From an uncultured Erysipelotrichaceae bacterium (GTDB taxonomy: Bacteria > Bacillota_I > Bacilli_A > RF39 > UBA660): a stretch of DNA of 63,964 nt. The DNA is taken from positions 1 to 63,964 of the forward strand of contig CADAWN010000020.1 of the NCBI GenBank assembly GCA_902791625.1, in the 5' to 3' direction. The notes under the pieces are model-generated. The model ran no database searches. It was given only the letters and a program-made list of their open reading frames with translations, and was not told the origin of the DNA. Position numbers and translations under genes: made by a program. Shown one piece after another: positions 36,925 to 47,516 of the stretch (positions within the stretch are counted from its first letter, which is position 1; each line of letters starts with the position of its first letter).

Positions 36925-37825
36925 ATTTTATTCCAGTTAAATCAAATTTAGGTATAAAACTTTCTTCACAGGTTTTTCCTTCTTGAATAAAAGCATTTTT
37001 AATACCTAAATCACAGGCATAATTTATTAATTCATCATATTCTTTATCTGTTACAGTTTTATTAAGCTCTGGTATGTTTTTTACTGTATCTAGAGGAGTA
37101 TATTGATTCATTATACTTATAAAAATATTATTGTTATAAATAAAGTTTAGATATTTAAGTATTTTTTTAGAATCTTCTATTTGACCAGGTAATAATAAGT
37201 GTCTTACTATTACTCCTTTTTTAATCATACCATTTTTATCAAATTCTATTGGTCCAGTTTGTCTAAACATTTCTTCAATAGCATTTATTGCAATATTAAA
37301 ATAGTTAGGAGCTTTGGAATATTTCATTGCAAGTATATCATCAAAATATTTTAAATCAGGCAGATAAACATCTATTAAACCATCTAGTAGTTTTAAAGAT
37401 TCTACTTTTTCATAACTTCCTGTATTATAAACAATTGGAATATTAAGTCCCATTTTTTTAGCTTTAATAATTGCTTTTCTAATTTGTGGTATATAATGTG
37501 TAGGTGTTACTAAATTAATATTATGAACTTTCATATTTTGTAGTTCAATCATCTTTTTAGCTAATTTTGTAATAGTAATATCTTCACCAAAATTAAATTT
37601 AGATATGTCATAGTTTTGACAATAAATACATTTTAAATTACATCCTGAAAAGAATATCGCACCAGAACCATTTTTACCTGAAATAGGGGGCTCTTCATAA
37701 TAGTGAGGAGCAATTCTTGCAACCTTTATTTTACTTGATACACCACATAATCCTATCTCATTATTTGTTCTATCAACTTTACAATTTCTAGGACATAATG
37801 TACAACATTTCATAATGTTATTCAT
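36923..37825 (-). CDS. PflA-like radical SAM protein (COG1313 type)
   Basis: 300 residues. N-terminal Cys cluster CCTLCPRNCKVDR, then the radical SAM motif in SGCNLKCIYCQN (CxxxCxxC). Motifs VTPTHYIPQIR, YNTGSYE and YLPDLKYF match the stand-alone pyruvate-formate-lyase-activating-enzyme-like family found next to no lyase. The substrate is unknown. GGTGG lies upstream of the ATG on the minus strand. It is isolated, facing the khpA terminator. Confidence 0.85.
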   Translation of the reverse strand: MNNIMKCCTLCPRNCKVDRTNNEIGLCGVSSKIKVARIAPHYYEEPPISGKNGSGAIFFSGCNLKCIYCQNYDISKFNFGEDITITKLAKKMIELQNMKVHNINLVTPTHYIPQIRKAIIKAKKMGLNIPIVYNTGSYEKVESLKLLDGLIDVYLPDLKYFDDILAMKYSKAPNYFNIAINAIEEMFRQTGPIEFDKNGMIKKGVIVRHLLLPGQIEDSKKILKYLNFIYNNNIFISIMNQYTPLDTVKNIPELNKTVTDKEYDELINYACDLGIKNAFIQEGKTCEESFIPKFDLTGIK

Positions 37826-37908
37826 AAAACCACCAATAAGATTATAACATTTTCCTTGTAGAAAACAAGTGATTGTATTATACTATTAATAGATAAAATG
37901 GAGGAATT

Positions 37909-38709
37909 ATGAAGACAAGAGTTATTAGTGCCATAGTTATTTTATTAATTTTTATACCAATTCTTTTACTTGGAGGTATATATTTTAATATAGGAGTTTG
38001 CCTACTTGCTGCAGGTGGGTTATATGAACTTATTAGGGTAGGATCAACAGAGAAAAAGTTTCCAATAATAATGCAGATAATTTCATATTTAGTACTTATT
38101 TATATGTGTACAAGAAATATCAATTCAGTTGATTTTAACTACAAATATAGTTATCAAATGATATCAGGTATAATTTTAATATATTTTTTACCATTAGTTT
38201 TTTATAATGATAATAATAAATATAATGTAAAATCTGCTATGTTTTTATTAGGTAGTGTAATATTACTTGGATATAGTTTTAATTTAATAATAATATACAG
38301 AAATTATGATATAACAAGATTAGTATATTTATTATTAATTTCAACTATGACTGATACATTTGCATATATTACAGGACTTCTTATAGGTAATCATAAATTA
38401 GTACCTAAAATTTCTCCTAAAAAGACAGTAGAAGGATTAGTAGGAGGGCTTTTAATTGGTACGATTGTATCAACTGCATATTATGTAACAGTTATTAGTC
38501 CTACATCATCTATAGTAATTGTTTCTTTAATTTCTCTAGGATTATGTATAGTAGGTCAAATTGGAGATTTAGTTTTTTCTATGATTAAGAGAAATTATGA
38601 TGTTAAAGATTTTTCTAATTTAATACCTGGTCATGGTGGAATACTAGATAGATTTGATAGTATAATTTTTATCTCTTTAGCATTTATTTTAATAGCTAAT
38701 GTTCTATAG
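37909..38709 (+). CDS. cdsA: Phosphatidate cytidylyltransferase CdsA
   Basis: 266 residues with about eight hydrophobic segments. Makes CDP-diacylglycerol from phosphatidate and CTP. The C-terminal signature is clear: SPKKTVEGLVGGL, GDLVFSMIKRNYDVKDFSNLIPGHGGILDRFDS. rseP follows 8 nt later, as in most Bacillota, but uppS and dxr, which normally surround cdsA, are not here. Confidence 0.95.
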   Translation: MKTRVISAIVILLIFIPILLLGGIYFNIGVCLLAAGGLYELIRVGSTEKKFPIIMQIISYLVLIYMCTRNINSVDFNYKYSYQMISGIILIYFLPLVFYNDNNKYNVKSAMFLLGSVILLGYSFNLIIIYRNYDITRLVYLLLISTMTDTFAYITGLLIGNHKLVPKISPKKTVEGLVGGLLIGTIVSTAYYVTVISPTSSIVIVSLISLGLCIVGQIGDLVFSMIKRNYDVKDFSNLIPGHGGILDRFDSIIFISLAFILIANVL

Positions 38710-38717
38710 GAGGAAAT

Positions 38718-39776
38718 ATGTCAATAGTAATCAATCTTTTATTATTTATATTTATATTAGGTGTTATAGTTGCTATACATGAGTTTGGACACTTTATATT
38801 TGCAAAAATGATGGGTGTATATGTATATGAATATGCAATTGGTATGGGACCTAAATTATTTAGTTTTAAACCTAAAAAGAGTGAAACAGTATATTCTATT
38901 AGAGCGGTACCTCTAGGAGGATTTTGTTCTTTAGCAGGAGAAGATACAGAGTTTGATGATGGTGAAAATGTACCAAAAGATAGAAGACTTCAATCTAAAA
39001 AACCATGGCAAAGATTCTTTATTATGTTTATGGGACCAGGTTTTAACTTTTTACTTACTATAGTAGTTATTTTTGTTGTCACATTATTTACTAATAGTTA
39101 TACAACAACTCCTATTGTAAGAAAAATGAGTGCTGATGCACCAATCGCACAAGTTGGTATTGAAAATGGTGATAAAATAGTTAAGATTAATGATCATAAT
39201 ATTTATACATATGATGATATACAATTACGTCTAGCTCTAACAGATAAGAAAAAAAAGGTTAAGTTTGAAGTAGAAAAGAAAGATGGTAAAAAAGTTACTT
39301 ATAGTGTTTTAGCTAAAAAAACAAAAGAAGGAAAAACTACTAGATATGTATATGGTATTAATACATTAGGAGAAAAAACTACAGGAGTAGGTAATGCTGT
39401 TAAATATACTTTTACAAAAACAGGATATTATTTTAGAGAAATGTTTACAACTTTAGGAGCTTTATTTACAGGAAAAGTATCAGTTAAAGATCTTAGTGGT
39501 CCAGTAGGTATTTATTCAATAGTAGGTAAATCAAGAGAACAAGGAGCTAGATATTTATTTTTCTTAATGGCTTTCTTAAGTCTTAATGTTGGATTCTTAA
39601 ATTTACTTCCAATTCCAGCTTTTGATGGTGGACATATTCTATTTATTTTAATTGAATTAATAAGAAGAAAACCAGTTAATCCAAAAGTAGAAAATATTAT
39701 TCATACAGTAGGTTTAGTATTATTACTTTTATTAATGGTATTTGTTACAATTAATGATATATTTAGGCTTTTTTAA
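38718..39776 (+). CDS. rseP: Site-2 protease RseP/RasP
   Basis: 352 residues. Intramembrane zinc metalloprotease: HExxH in AIHEFGHF near residue 20, a central PDZ domain (APIAQVGIENGDKIVKINDH), and the third zinc ligand region NLLPIPAFDGGHILF. Four membrane segments. In B. subtilis RasP clears remnant signal peptides and anti-sigma factors. AGGAGG is upstream; co-transcribed with cdsA. Confidence 0.95.
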   Translation: MSIVINLLLFIFILGVIVAIHEFGHFIFAKMMGVYVYEYAIGMGPKLFSFKPKKSETVYSIRAVPLGGFCSLAGEDTEFDDGENVPKDRRLQSKKPWQRFFIMFMGPGFNFLLTIVVIFVVTLFTNSYTTTPIVRKMSADAPIAQVGIENGDKIVKINDHNIYTYDDIQLRLALTDKKKKVKFEVEKKDGKKVTYSVLAKKTKEGKTTRYVYGINTLGEKTTGVGNAVKYTFTKTGYYFREMFTTLGALFTGKVSVKDLSGPVGIYSIVGKSREQGARYLFFLMAFLSLNVGFLNLLPIPAFDGGHILFILIELIRRKPVNPKVENIIHTVGLVLLLLLMVFVTINDIFRLF

Positions 39777-39806
39777 ATCTAATTTTTAATAAATTAGATT
39801 TTTTTT
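39775..39806 (+). terminator. Rho-independent terminator after rseP
   Basis: An 11-bp stem AAATCTAATTT/AAATTAGATTT with a 5-nt loop is followed by T's. Confidence 0.85.
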
Positions 39807-39852
39807 GAAATTTTCATAAATAATTAGTATTATATAGAAGAGAGGTGATTAT

Positions 39853-42006
39853 ATGTATATTGGCGTTTTAGTTGAATTATCAAATAAAAATATAGATAAA
39901 GTATTTACATATAGTGTACCCCACGAATTAGAGAAAAATATTAAACTTGGCATTAGAGTAGTCGTTCCATTTGGAAGACAAACTTTAGAAGGATTTGTTG
40001 TATCTTTTATAGATAAAGTAGATTATGAAACTAAAGATATTATAGATGTAGTAGATCAAGATGAAATACTTAATGAAGAATTATTAAAATTAGGTAAAAT
40101 AATGCAGGAAAGAACATTATCTACTTTAATAAGTTGTTATCAAGTAATGTTACCTAAAGCATTAAAAGCAAAGAATGGAATAGTTATTAATAAAAAATAT
40201 GATACTTTTTATAAACTAGGTATTATTCCAGAAAAACTTAATGATAAGCAAAGAAAAATAATTTCTATGTTTGATAAAAGTGAAGTTGTTTTAAAAAGTG
40301 ATCTTGATAAAATATCAGTAAGTAGTGTTAAAACATTAGAAAAAAATGGTGGACTTGTTAAAGTTAAATTAGAACATTATAGACATTCAAGTTTAGAACA
40401 AAAAGAAGAAAAGAAGAAACTTACACCTGATCAAAATAAAGTATTAAATGAATTTTTAGAAAGTAGAGATGAAGTATTTTTACTTCATGGTGTTACTGGT
40501 AGTGGTAAAACTGAAGTATATATGGAAATGATAGATGATGTGTTGAAGAAAGGAAAAACTGCTATTGTACTTGTTCCTGAAATTAGTCTTACACCTCAAA
40601 TTATTTCTCGTTTTAGTAAAAGATTTGGTGAAAAAATAGCTCTTTTACATAGTGCTTTATCAGATGGAGAAAGATATGATGAGTGGAGAAGAATAGCTCG
40701 TGGTGAAGTTGATATTGTAATAGGAGCTAGAAGTGCATTATTCGCGCCACTTAAAAATATAGGTTTAATAGTAATAGATGAGGAACATAGTAGTAGTTAT
40801 AAACAAGATGATTCTAATCCTAGATATAGTGCGATAGAAATGGCTAAAGAAAGAATTAAATTAAATAATGGAGCTAAACTTGTTTTAGGAAGTGCAACAC
40901 CTACACTTGATTCTTATGCAAGAAGTATTAAAGGTTTGTATCATCTTCTTGAACTTCCAAATAGAATTAATAAAAAAGAATTACCTGAGATAAAAATAAT
41001 TGATATGAATGAAGAAATAAAAAGATGTAAAGGACATTTTTCAGATCAATTACTTACAAGTATAGAAGATAAAATATCTAAAGGTGAACAGGTAATACTA
41101 CTTCTTAATAGAAGAGGATATGCAAGCTTTGTAACATGTAAAAACTGCGGATATACAGTTAAATGTCCTAACTGTGATATTACTCTTACTTATCATAAAA
41201 CAAGTAATAATTTAAGATGCCATTACTGTGGATATGCAACTAAAATGGATTCAGTATGTCCAGAGTGTCATGAAAAAGCTTTATCCAGTTTAGGTGTTGG
41301 AACAGAAAAAATAGAAGAAGAATTAACTAAATTTATTCCAAATATTAGAATTCTTAGAATGGATTTTGATACAACTAGTAGAAAAGGTAGTCATGAAAAA
41401 ATGATTAAGGATTTTGAAAATCATAAATATGATGTACTACTTGGAACACAGATAGTTGCTAAAGGATTAGATTTTGAAAATGTTACTTTAGTTGGAATAA
41501 TAAATGCAGATACTTCTTTAAATATACCTAACTTTAGAAGTAGTGAAGAAACATTCTCGCTTCTTAGTCAAGTTTCAGGTAGGAGTGGCAGAAGTAAAAA
41601 AAGTGGAGAAGTAATACTTCAAACATATAATCCAAATCATTATGCAATTGAATGTGTTAAAAGACATGATTATAAAAGTTTCTTTAATACTGAAATGAAT
41701 ATTAGAAGAAAACTTAATTATCCACCATATTATTACATAACATATGTAAGAGTAAGTGGTAAGAACCAAGAAGTATGTTATAAAGAATCATTAAAAATAA
41801 AAAAGATCTTTGAAAAATATTTAGATAATACTATTATTTTAGGACCTACAAGTACTTTTAGACTTAGTAATACATATAGATATGGGTTAACACTAAAATA
41901 TAAAAAACAAGATAATTTAATAGAAATATTAAATAAAATAATTGATGTATACAAGAGTAATAATCTTGTTACAATAGATATTAATTTTAATCCAATAGTA
42001 TTTTAA
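39853..42006 (+). CDS. priA: Primosomal helicase PriA
   Basis: 717 residues. Replication-restart 3'-5' helicase. N-terminal DNA-binding domain ([10 protein letters not shown]...GIRVVVPFG), Walker [15 protein letters not shown] box ([12 protein letters not shown]), then eight Cys in the zinc-binding insert ([23 protein letters not shown]) and helicase motifs V-VI ([22 protein letters not shown]). In Bacillus priA precedes def-fmt; here pyrH and an unknown gene intervene. Confidence 0.96.
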   Translation: MYIGVLVELSNKNIDKVFTYSVPHELEKNIKLGIRVVVPFGRQTLEGFVVSFIDKVDYETKDIIDVVDQDEILNEELLKLGKIMQERTLSTLISCYQVMLPKALKAKNGIVINKKYDTFYKLGIIPEKLNDKQRKIISMFDKSEVVLKSDLDKISVSSVKTLEKNGGLVKVKLEHYRHSSLEQKEEKKKLTPDQNKVLNEFLESRDEVFLLHGVTGSGKTEVYMEMIDDVLKKGKTAIVLVPEISLTPQIISRFSKRFGEKIALLHSALSDGERYDEWRRIARGEVDIVIGARSALFAPLKNIGLIVIDEEHSSSYKQDDSNPRYSAIEMAKERIKLNNGAKLVLGSATPTLDSYARSIKGLYHLLELPNRINKKELPEIKIIDMNEEIKRCKGHFSDQLLTSIEDKISKGEQVILLLNRRGYASFVTCKNCGYTVKCPNCDITLTYHKTSNNLRCHYCGYATKMDSVCPECHEKALSSLGVGTEKIEEELTKFIPNIRILRMDFDTTSRKGSHEKMIKDFENHKYDVLLGTQIVAKGLDFENVTLVGIINADTSLNIPNFRSSEETFSLLSQVSGRSGRSKKSGEVILQTYNPNHYAIECVKRHDYKSFFNTEMNIRRKLNYPPYYYITYVRVSGKNQEVCYKESLKIKKIFEKYLDNTIILGPTSTFRLSNTYRYGLTLKYKKQDNLIEILNKIIDVYKSNNLVTIDINFNPIVF

Positions 42007-42019
42007 TAAGGAGGTAGTT

Positions 42020-42724
42020 ATGAAAAAATATAATAGGATATTATTAAAAGTAAGTGGAGAAAGCCTAGCGGGGGACAAGAAAACAGGAATTGACTTTGAT
42101 AGAGTTCTTGAAATTTGTGAAGAGATTAAAGAAGTAAAAGAAAAAACAAATGTAGAAATAGCAATTGTAGTTGGAGGTGGAAACTTCTGGAGAGGAAGAT
42201 GCAACCAGAATATGGATAGATGTTCAGCTGATCATATAGGAATGCTTGCAACTGCAATGAATGCACTAGCTCTTGATGATGCATTTAGACAATTAGGAGT
42301 ATCTTCTCGTGTTCAAACAAGTATCGAAATGAGACAAATTGCTGAAACATATATCAGAAAAAGAGCAGATCGTCATTTAGATAAAGATAGAATTGTAATA
42401 TTTGGTTGTGGAACTGGTAATCCTTTTTTCTCAACAGATACAGCCGCAGCTTTAAGAGCAGCTGAAATAAATGCAGATGTGGTTATTAAAGCTACTAATG
42501 TTGATGGAATATATACAGCTGATCCTAAAAAAAATAAGAATGCAACTATGTTAGAAGATTTAACTTATTTAGATGTACTTAATAAAAAACTAAATGTTAT
42601 GGATGCAACTGCAACAACACTTTGTATGGATAATAATATTCCTATTCTTGTTTATAATATGAATAAAAAGGGAAACTTATTAAAAGTAGTTAATGGAAAT
42701 AAAATTGGTACTTTAGTACATTAA
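42020..42724 (+). CDS. pyrH: UMP kinase PyrH
   Basis: 234 residues, amino-acid-kinase fold. Phosphorylates UMP to UDP. Motifs: [56 protein letters not shown] and [21 protein letters not shown] precedes the ATG 13 nt after priA. The usual tsf-pyrH-frr context is absent. Followed by a terminator. Confidence 0.96.
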   Translation: MKKYNRILLKVSGESLAGDKKTGIDFDRVLEICEEIKEVKEKTNVEIAIVVGGGNFWRGRCNQNMDRCSADHIGMLATAMNALALDDAFRQLGVSSRVQTSIEMRQIAETYIRKRADRHLDKDRIVIFGCGTGNPFFSTDTAAALRAAEINADVVIKATNVDGIYTADPKKNKNATMLEDLTYLDVLNKKLNVMDATATTLCMDNNIPILVYNMNKKGNLLKVVNGNKIGTLVH

Positions 42725-42727
42725 ATG

Positions 42728-42758
42728 TAAAACCATCTCAAAGAAGATGGTTTTACTA
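42728..42758 (+). terminator. Rho-independent terminator after pyrH
   Basis: An 11-bp stem TAAAACCATCT/AGATGGTTTTA with a 6-nt loop; the following sequence is T-rich but not a pure T run. Confidence 0.75.
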
Positions 42759-42843
42759 TTATTTACACTTTTTCTAAAATATTTACTTTTCTTTTTTTCT
42801 TTGATATACTAATAAATAGGATAGTGTAAGGTGGTGATTAAAG

Positions 42844-44031
42844 ATGGATTTTAATATTTTTAATTATCGTTCTGTGCGCTCTTTTTTACATCAATTACTA
42901 ACTGAAGATAAATTTAAAAAAATCTTACCACCTGATTATATAAAAAATAGATATTATTTAGATAATAAGTATGCATTTTATTTAGGGATAGATGCAATTA
43001 TAAAATTTGATCAAATAATAGATGATAAAAGCTTAATTAAAGATTATGTTGAAGAATTAAATAGAGTATTTAGAAAATTTAATGATTATAACAAAATTAT
43101 TAATGGTATTAACTTAGAGATAGCTAAAGTGGCTGGCATAAAATTAGCGCTTCCTAATACTTATACTTTTACATCAAGAAAAAGAATACTTTCTTATATA
43201 TATAATAGATATATTGTTAATGGATACTTCTATTTTGGCTTTTCGTCTAATTATTTAAATGAAATTGAGTGCCTTGGAATACATTCAAAAACATTTTTTA
43301 TAGATGATAAATTGAAGTATATTAATGATATATTTAAAGATAATAGTGGTAAATTATTGTTTTTAAATAATGAAACAACTATTACTGATGATAGTATTGC
43401 TGCTAGTTATTTTGCTTTTCTTGCTCCTTATTTTCTATCTGATATGGCAGTTAACCCATTATTTATAAAAAAAGATATAAATCGTGAATCTTTTTATACT
43501 CATGATATTATAAAAATAAAGGATAATTTAATAAAAGTTTGTGATAATGTAAGATTAAATAATGAAAATGAAAAAGAGGTTGTAAATACTTTCATAGATT
43601 GTTATACTTTATGTTGTAGGAAAGAAATAAAACCATGTATTGCGAAAATAAAAAGAGCAAGTATAGGAAAGAATAAATTAAAAGACATAGATTATATTAT
43701 TAATAATACAGATCTAAAATTAACTTCTGCTGTAGGACTAATTTTGGATAGTAGGTACAATAGTTATAGAATTTCTAATTCCATCTCACCATATGATATT
43801 GAATTTATGGAATTACCTATGTATCAAGACTTACTATTAGGAAACACTAATTCTTCATCTATTTATAATACAATCAGTATTAATAGTGAAGATTTAAAAA
43901 TAAGTACTAATCGTGTTAGAAAAAATATGACCTCTAATTCATATGGAGCAGTTTCAGTAGCTTTTGTTGGACTTTTATTTATATTTGTTGGTACTATACT
44001 AGCTATATTTATATCGTTTTTTGGAGGGTAA
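42844..44031 (+). CDS. Unknown 395-residue protein with C-terminal membrane anchor
   Basis: No family recognised with confidence. Mostly soluble, Ile/Asn/Tyr-rich, with one hydrophobic C-terminal segment (AVSVAFVGLLFIFVGTILAIFI), so probably tail-anchored in the membrane. A central stretch GYFYFGFSSNYLNEIECLGI recalls uncharacterised Bacilli proteins with ADP-ribosyltransferase-like motifs, but this is weak. AAGGTGG ribosome binding site. It ends 1 nt before fmt, so it is the first gene of the fmt operon. Confidence 0.7.
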   Translation: MDFNIFNYRSVRSFLHQLLTEDKFKKILPPDYIKNRYYLDNKYAFYLGIDAIIKFDQIIDDKSLIKDYVEELNRVFRKFNDYNKIINGINLEIAKVAGIKLALPNTYTFTSRKRILSYIYNRYIVNGYFYFGFSSNYLNEIECLGIHSKTFFIDDKLKYINDIFKDNSGKLLFLNNETTITDDSIAASYFAFLAPYFLSDMAVNPLFIKKDINRESFYTHDIIKIKDNLIKVCDNVRLNNENEKEVVNTFIDCYTLCCRKEIKPCIAKIKRASIGKNKLKDIDYIINNTDLKLTSAVGLILDSRYNSYRISNSISPYDIEFMELPMYQDLLLGNTNSSSIYNTISINSEDLKISTNRVRKNMTSNSYGAVSVAFVGLLFIFVGTILAIFISFFGG

Positions 44032-44032
44032 T

Positions 44033-44965
44033 ATGATTAGAGTTGTTTTTATGGGTACACCAGATTTTAGTGTACCTGTTTTAAAGGGAATTATTGATAG
44101 TAGTGATTATGAAGTTGTTGGTGTTGTTAGTCAACCTGATAAAAAGGTAGGAAGACATCAAATTTTAACACCTAGTCCAATTTCACAAGTAGCTATTGAT
44201 AATAATATTAAATTACTTAGAATAGAAAAAATAAGAACTAATTTTCAAGAGGTGTTGGATTTAAATCCAGATATTATAATTACATGTGCTTATGGACAAA
44301 TAATTCCTAAGGAAATACTTGATTATCCTAAATATGGATGCATTAATGTACATGCCTCACTTTTACCTAAATATAGAGGAGGAGCTCCAATTCATAAAGC
44401 TATAATTGATGGTGAAAAAGAAACAGGAATTACTATTATGTATATGGATGAAGGGATGGATACTGGTGATATAATCTCACAACAGAGTATTAATATTTTA
44501 GATGAAGATACAGTAGAATCTCTTCATGATAAATTAAGTATATTAGGTAAAAAATTATTATTAAAAACTTTACCCAATATTATCACAGGAAATATTAATA
44601 GAATTAAACAAGACCCTAGTAAAGTAACATTTGCTTATAATATAAAAAGAGAAGATGAACATGTAGATTTTAATAATACAAGTAGAAATATTTTTAATTT
44701 GATTAGAGGTCTAAATTCATTTCCTGGAGCCTTTGCTATATTAGATAACAAAATAATAAAATTATATGCAGGAAGAATTGGGGAAAAATCTAAAGGTAGA
44801 CCAGGAGAAATCGTTAATATATGTCAAGATGGTATAGTTGTAAGTACTAATGATAATGATTATATTATTACAGAATTAAAAGAAGAAGGTAAGAAAAAGG
44901 TAAAAGCAAAAGACTATCTTAACGGAAAAAAAGAGAAAGATTTAATAGGAAAGGTTTTTGAATAG
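44033..44965 (+). CDS. fmt: Methionyl-tRNA formyltransferase
   Basis: About 310 residues. Formylates initiator Met-tRNA. Motifs: VVFMGTPDFSVPVL, YGQIIPKEIL, NVHASLLPKYRGGAPIHKAI (catalytic Asn-His with the SLLP loop) and TGITIMYMDEGMDTGDI; C-terminal domain with GLNSFPGAFA. ATG 44033 is chosen with GGAGGG upstream; the in-frame TTG 44021 lies in the preceding gene. def and rsmB, usual partners, are missing here. Confidence 0.95.
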   Translation: MIRVVFMGTPDFSVPVLKGIIDSSDYEVVGVVSQPDKKVGRHQILTPSPISQVAIDNNIKLLRIEKIRTNFQEVLDLNPDIIITCAYGQIIPKEILDYPKYGCINVHASLLPKYRGGAPIHKAIIDGEKETGITIMYMDEGMDTGDIISQQSINILDEDTVESLHDKLSILGKKLLLKTLPNIITGNINRIKQDPSKVTFAYNIKREDEHVDFNNTSRNIFNLIRGLNSFPGAFAILDNKIIKLYAGRIGEKSKGRPGEIVNICQDGIVVSTNDNDYIITELKEEGKKKVKAKDYLNGKKEKDLIGKVFE

Positions 44966-44973
44966 GTGATGAT

Positions 44974-45711
44974 ATGGGAATTATAAAAAACAAAAAAAAT
45001 AATGGAGAAAAGAATAATATATCTCAAGATAATACAACAAAACAAATAGCTTTTTTTGGCTTTTATTTAGTATTTTTTATAGTAGTTGTTCTTTTATTAA
45101 AATCAGGACTAAAAAACAATAATAAAAATAATAGTAATATAACAGGTTATGGTTATGATTATCAATTAACTGAACTTGTTAAAGATAACTATCATTTTGT
45201 CTATAAGGAAAACGTAAATGAAAATTTAACTGTGTATGAGGGCGATTTATTAAATAATGATATGTTATTTAATAAGAGTGGTAATCCATCTTCTGAATAC
45301 TATATTTCTTCTGATAAAACTTATGTAAAAGATAATAATTTTTTAACTTGGTCAGAAACAAATAATCCAATCATGTTTAAAGATTTTATAGTATCTACCA
45401 ATATTCAAAAAATAATTAATAGATCTGAATATATATATAGAAATGAATATATGAAAGATGATTTACTATATTTTGGATATACTATTAGTAATAATCAATT
45501 AAGAAGAATATTTGAAACTGCTGAAATTGTAGAAGATGAAGGAACAAACAATATTGTTGTAGTTACTGATAAAAAAGGAAATATTAAATCTATAAATTTT
45601 GAACTTACTAATTATTTTAAACAAATAGATCCAAATATAACAAAATATACTGTTTTACTTAACTATTCTAAATACAATGAGATAAAAGAAATAACTAATC
45701 CAATAAATTAG
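44974..45711 (+). CDS. Unknown membrane-anchored protein
   Basis: 245 residues. Lys/Asn-rich N-terminus, one membrane segment (about 26-46: IAFFGFYLVFFIVVVLLL), then an extracytoplasmic domain rich in Asn, Tyr, Lys. No motif or family recognised. AATAGGTGAT lies before its ATG 8 nt after fmt, occupying the place where rsmB usually lies. Confidence 0.65.
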   Translation: MGIIKNKKNNGEKNNISQDNTTKQIAFFGFYLVFFIVVVLLLKSGLKNNNKNNSNITGYGYDYQLTELVKDNYHFVYKENVNENLTVYEGDLLNNDMLFNKSGNPSSEYYISSDKTYVKDNNFLTWSETNNPIMFKDFIVSTNIQKIINRSEYIYRNEYMKDDLLYFGYTISNNQLRRIFETAEIVEDEGTNNIVVVTDKKGNIKSINFELTNYFKQIDPNITKYTVLLNYSKYNEIKEITNPIN

Positions 45712-45759
45712 TTTGTTTCTTTTTTATTATTAGTTTATAATATTTTTAGAGGTGTTATC

Positions 45760-46779
45760 ATGAGTATTTATGATTTAACTAGAGAAGAACTTGAAAATTT
45801 TTTTGTCGAACATGGAGATAAAACTTTCAGAGCTAATCAAGTTTTTAAATGGATATATGAAAAGAGAATATTAAATTATGATGAAGTAACTGATATAAAG
45901 AAGGAAACAATAGAACTTTTAAAACAAGAATTACCTATAAAAAGAGTAAAACTTATTAAAGTAGAAAGAGATAAAGATGTTAATAAGTACTTATTTGAAC
46001 TTGAAGATATGGAACATATAGAAGCAGTGCTTATGAAACATGATTATGGAAATAGCATTTGTGTTTCTAGTCAAGTTGGATGCAATATGGGGTGCAAATT
46101 TTGTGAAAGTGGAAGAAGAAAAAAAGTTAGAAATCTAAAAAGTGGTGAAATTGTTTCACAAGTATTAGAAGTAGAAAAGGATATAAAGACAAGAATTTCT
46201 CATGTTGTTATGATGGGTATAGGTGAACCATTTGATAATTATGAGGAGATAATTAAGTTTATTAAAACTATTAATGATCCTAAAGGTCTTGCAATAGGAA
46301 GTCGTCACATAACAGTATCTACATCAGGAATAATTCCTAAAATAAAAGAGTTTAGTAATTTAGATTTACAGGTGAATTTAGCTATTAGCTTACATGCTCC
46401 TAATGATAGTTTAAGAAGTAGTATAATGCCAATAAATAAAGCATATCCTTTAAAAGATTTAATGAAAGAAATAAAAAAATATTTAGAAAAGACTAATAGA
46501 AGAGTAACTTTTGAATATGTATTATTAAAAAATATAAATGATACAGATGAATGTGCAAAAGAATTAGCTAACTTAATTAAAGGAATAAATTGTTATGTTA
46601 ATTTAATACCATATAATGAAACTGAAAATATAGAATATGAAAGAAGTAATATGTTTCAAATTATGAAATTTTATGATATACTAAAAAAAGAGAATATAAA
46701 TGTGACAATAAGAAAAGAATTTGGGTCACAAATAAGTGCAGCTTGCGGACAGCTTAGAAGCAAGAAGGAGGTACAATGA
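45760..46779 (+). CDS. rlmN: Dual-specificity RNA methyltransferase RlmN
   Basis: 339 residues. Radical SAM enzyme adding a 2-methyl group to A2503 of 23S rRNA and A37 of some tRNAs. N-terminal helical domain (GDKTFRANQVFKWIYEKRI), radical SAM Cys in GCNMGCKFCESG, GIGEPFDNY, and the C-terminal methyl-carrying Cys in SAACGQL. It stops with TGA inside an ATGA overlap with prpC, direct evidence that TGA is a stop here. Confidence 0.96.
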   Translation: MSIYDLTREELENFFVEHGDKTFRANQVFKWIYEKRILNYDEVTDIKKETIELLKQELPIKRVKLIKVERDKDVNKYLFELEDMEHIEAVLMKHDYGNSICVSSQVGCNMGCKFCESGRRKKVRNLKSGEIVSQVLEVEKDIKTRISHVVMMGIGEPFDNYEEIIKFIKTINDPKGLAIGSRHITVSTSGIIPKIKEFSNLDLQVNLAISLHAPNDSLRSSIMPINKAYPLKDLMKEIKKYLEKTNRRVTFEYVLLKNINDTDECAKELANLIKGINCYVNLIPYNETENIEYERSNMFQIMKFYDILKKENINVTIRKEFGSQISAACGQLRSKKEVQ

Positions 46780-47516
46780 AATCCTTTTATTTAACTGATG
46801 CTGGTAAGGTTAGAGATCATAACGAAGACAGCGTAATAATTGTAAAAAATGAAAATGATGAGTATTTAATGGCGATTGCTGATGGAATGGGTGGTCATTC
46901 TGCTGGAGAAGTAGCTAGTAGTATTGCTATTAGTTATTTAGGTAAACACTTTCAACAGTCTTTCTTAAGTTTATCTAAAGTAGATGCCGTTGAATGGATT
47001 AGAGATAGTGCTAATGAAATTAATTCCTTAATATTTCACCATGAAAAAGAACATCCTGAAAGTAAAGGTATGGGGACAACATTGGTGCTTGCGATTGTAA
47101 CAGAAGCATACATTCTAGTTGGTAACATTGGAGATTCTTCTGGTTTTGTTGTTAAAGATAATAAATTACATAAAGTAACATATGATCATACTTTAGTAAA
47201 TTTACTTGTTAGTGCAGGAGAGTTAACGAAAGAAGAAGCAAGCGTTCATCCTAAGAAAAATGTTTTAATGAAAGCTTTAGGTGCTAATGATCCAATTGAA
47301 GTTGATGTTTTTGATTGTGATATGGAAATTAGTGAATTACTGTTATGCAGTGATGGTTTAACTAATATGCTTGATAATGAACAAATAGAACGTGTTTTGA
47401 TGAGTGATAATACTGTAGAAGAAAAAGTTGAAAAACTTATTATGAAAGCAAATAACAGAGGCGGTACTGATAATATTTCTATCGCATATTTAATACGTGA
47501 AGAAGGTGAATTTTAG
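46776..47516 (+). CDS. prpC: PP2C-type protein phosphatase PrpC
   Basis: 246 residues. Metal-dependent Ser/Thr phosphatase that reverses PrkC. Motifs: TDAGKVRDHNEDS, ADGMGGHSAGEVAS, GMGTTLVLA, GNIGDSSGF, CSDGLTNML and RGGTDNIS with the metal-binding Asp residues. AAGGAGG lies upstream. Overlaps rlmN by 4 nt and prkC by about 20 nt, the usual prpC-prkC coupling. Confidence 0.95.
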   Translation: MKSFYLTDAGKVRDHNEDSVIIVKNENDEYLMAIADGMGGHSAGEVASSIAISYLGKHFQQSFLSLSKVDAVEWIRDSANEINSLIFHHEKEHPESKGMGTTLVLAIVTEAYILVGNIGDSSGFVVKDNKLHKVTYDHTLVNLLVSAGELTKEEASVHPKKNVLMKALGANDPIEVDVFDCDMEISELLLCSDGLTNMLDNEQIERVLMSDNTVEEKVEKLIMKANNRGGTDNISIAYLIREEGEF

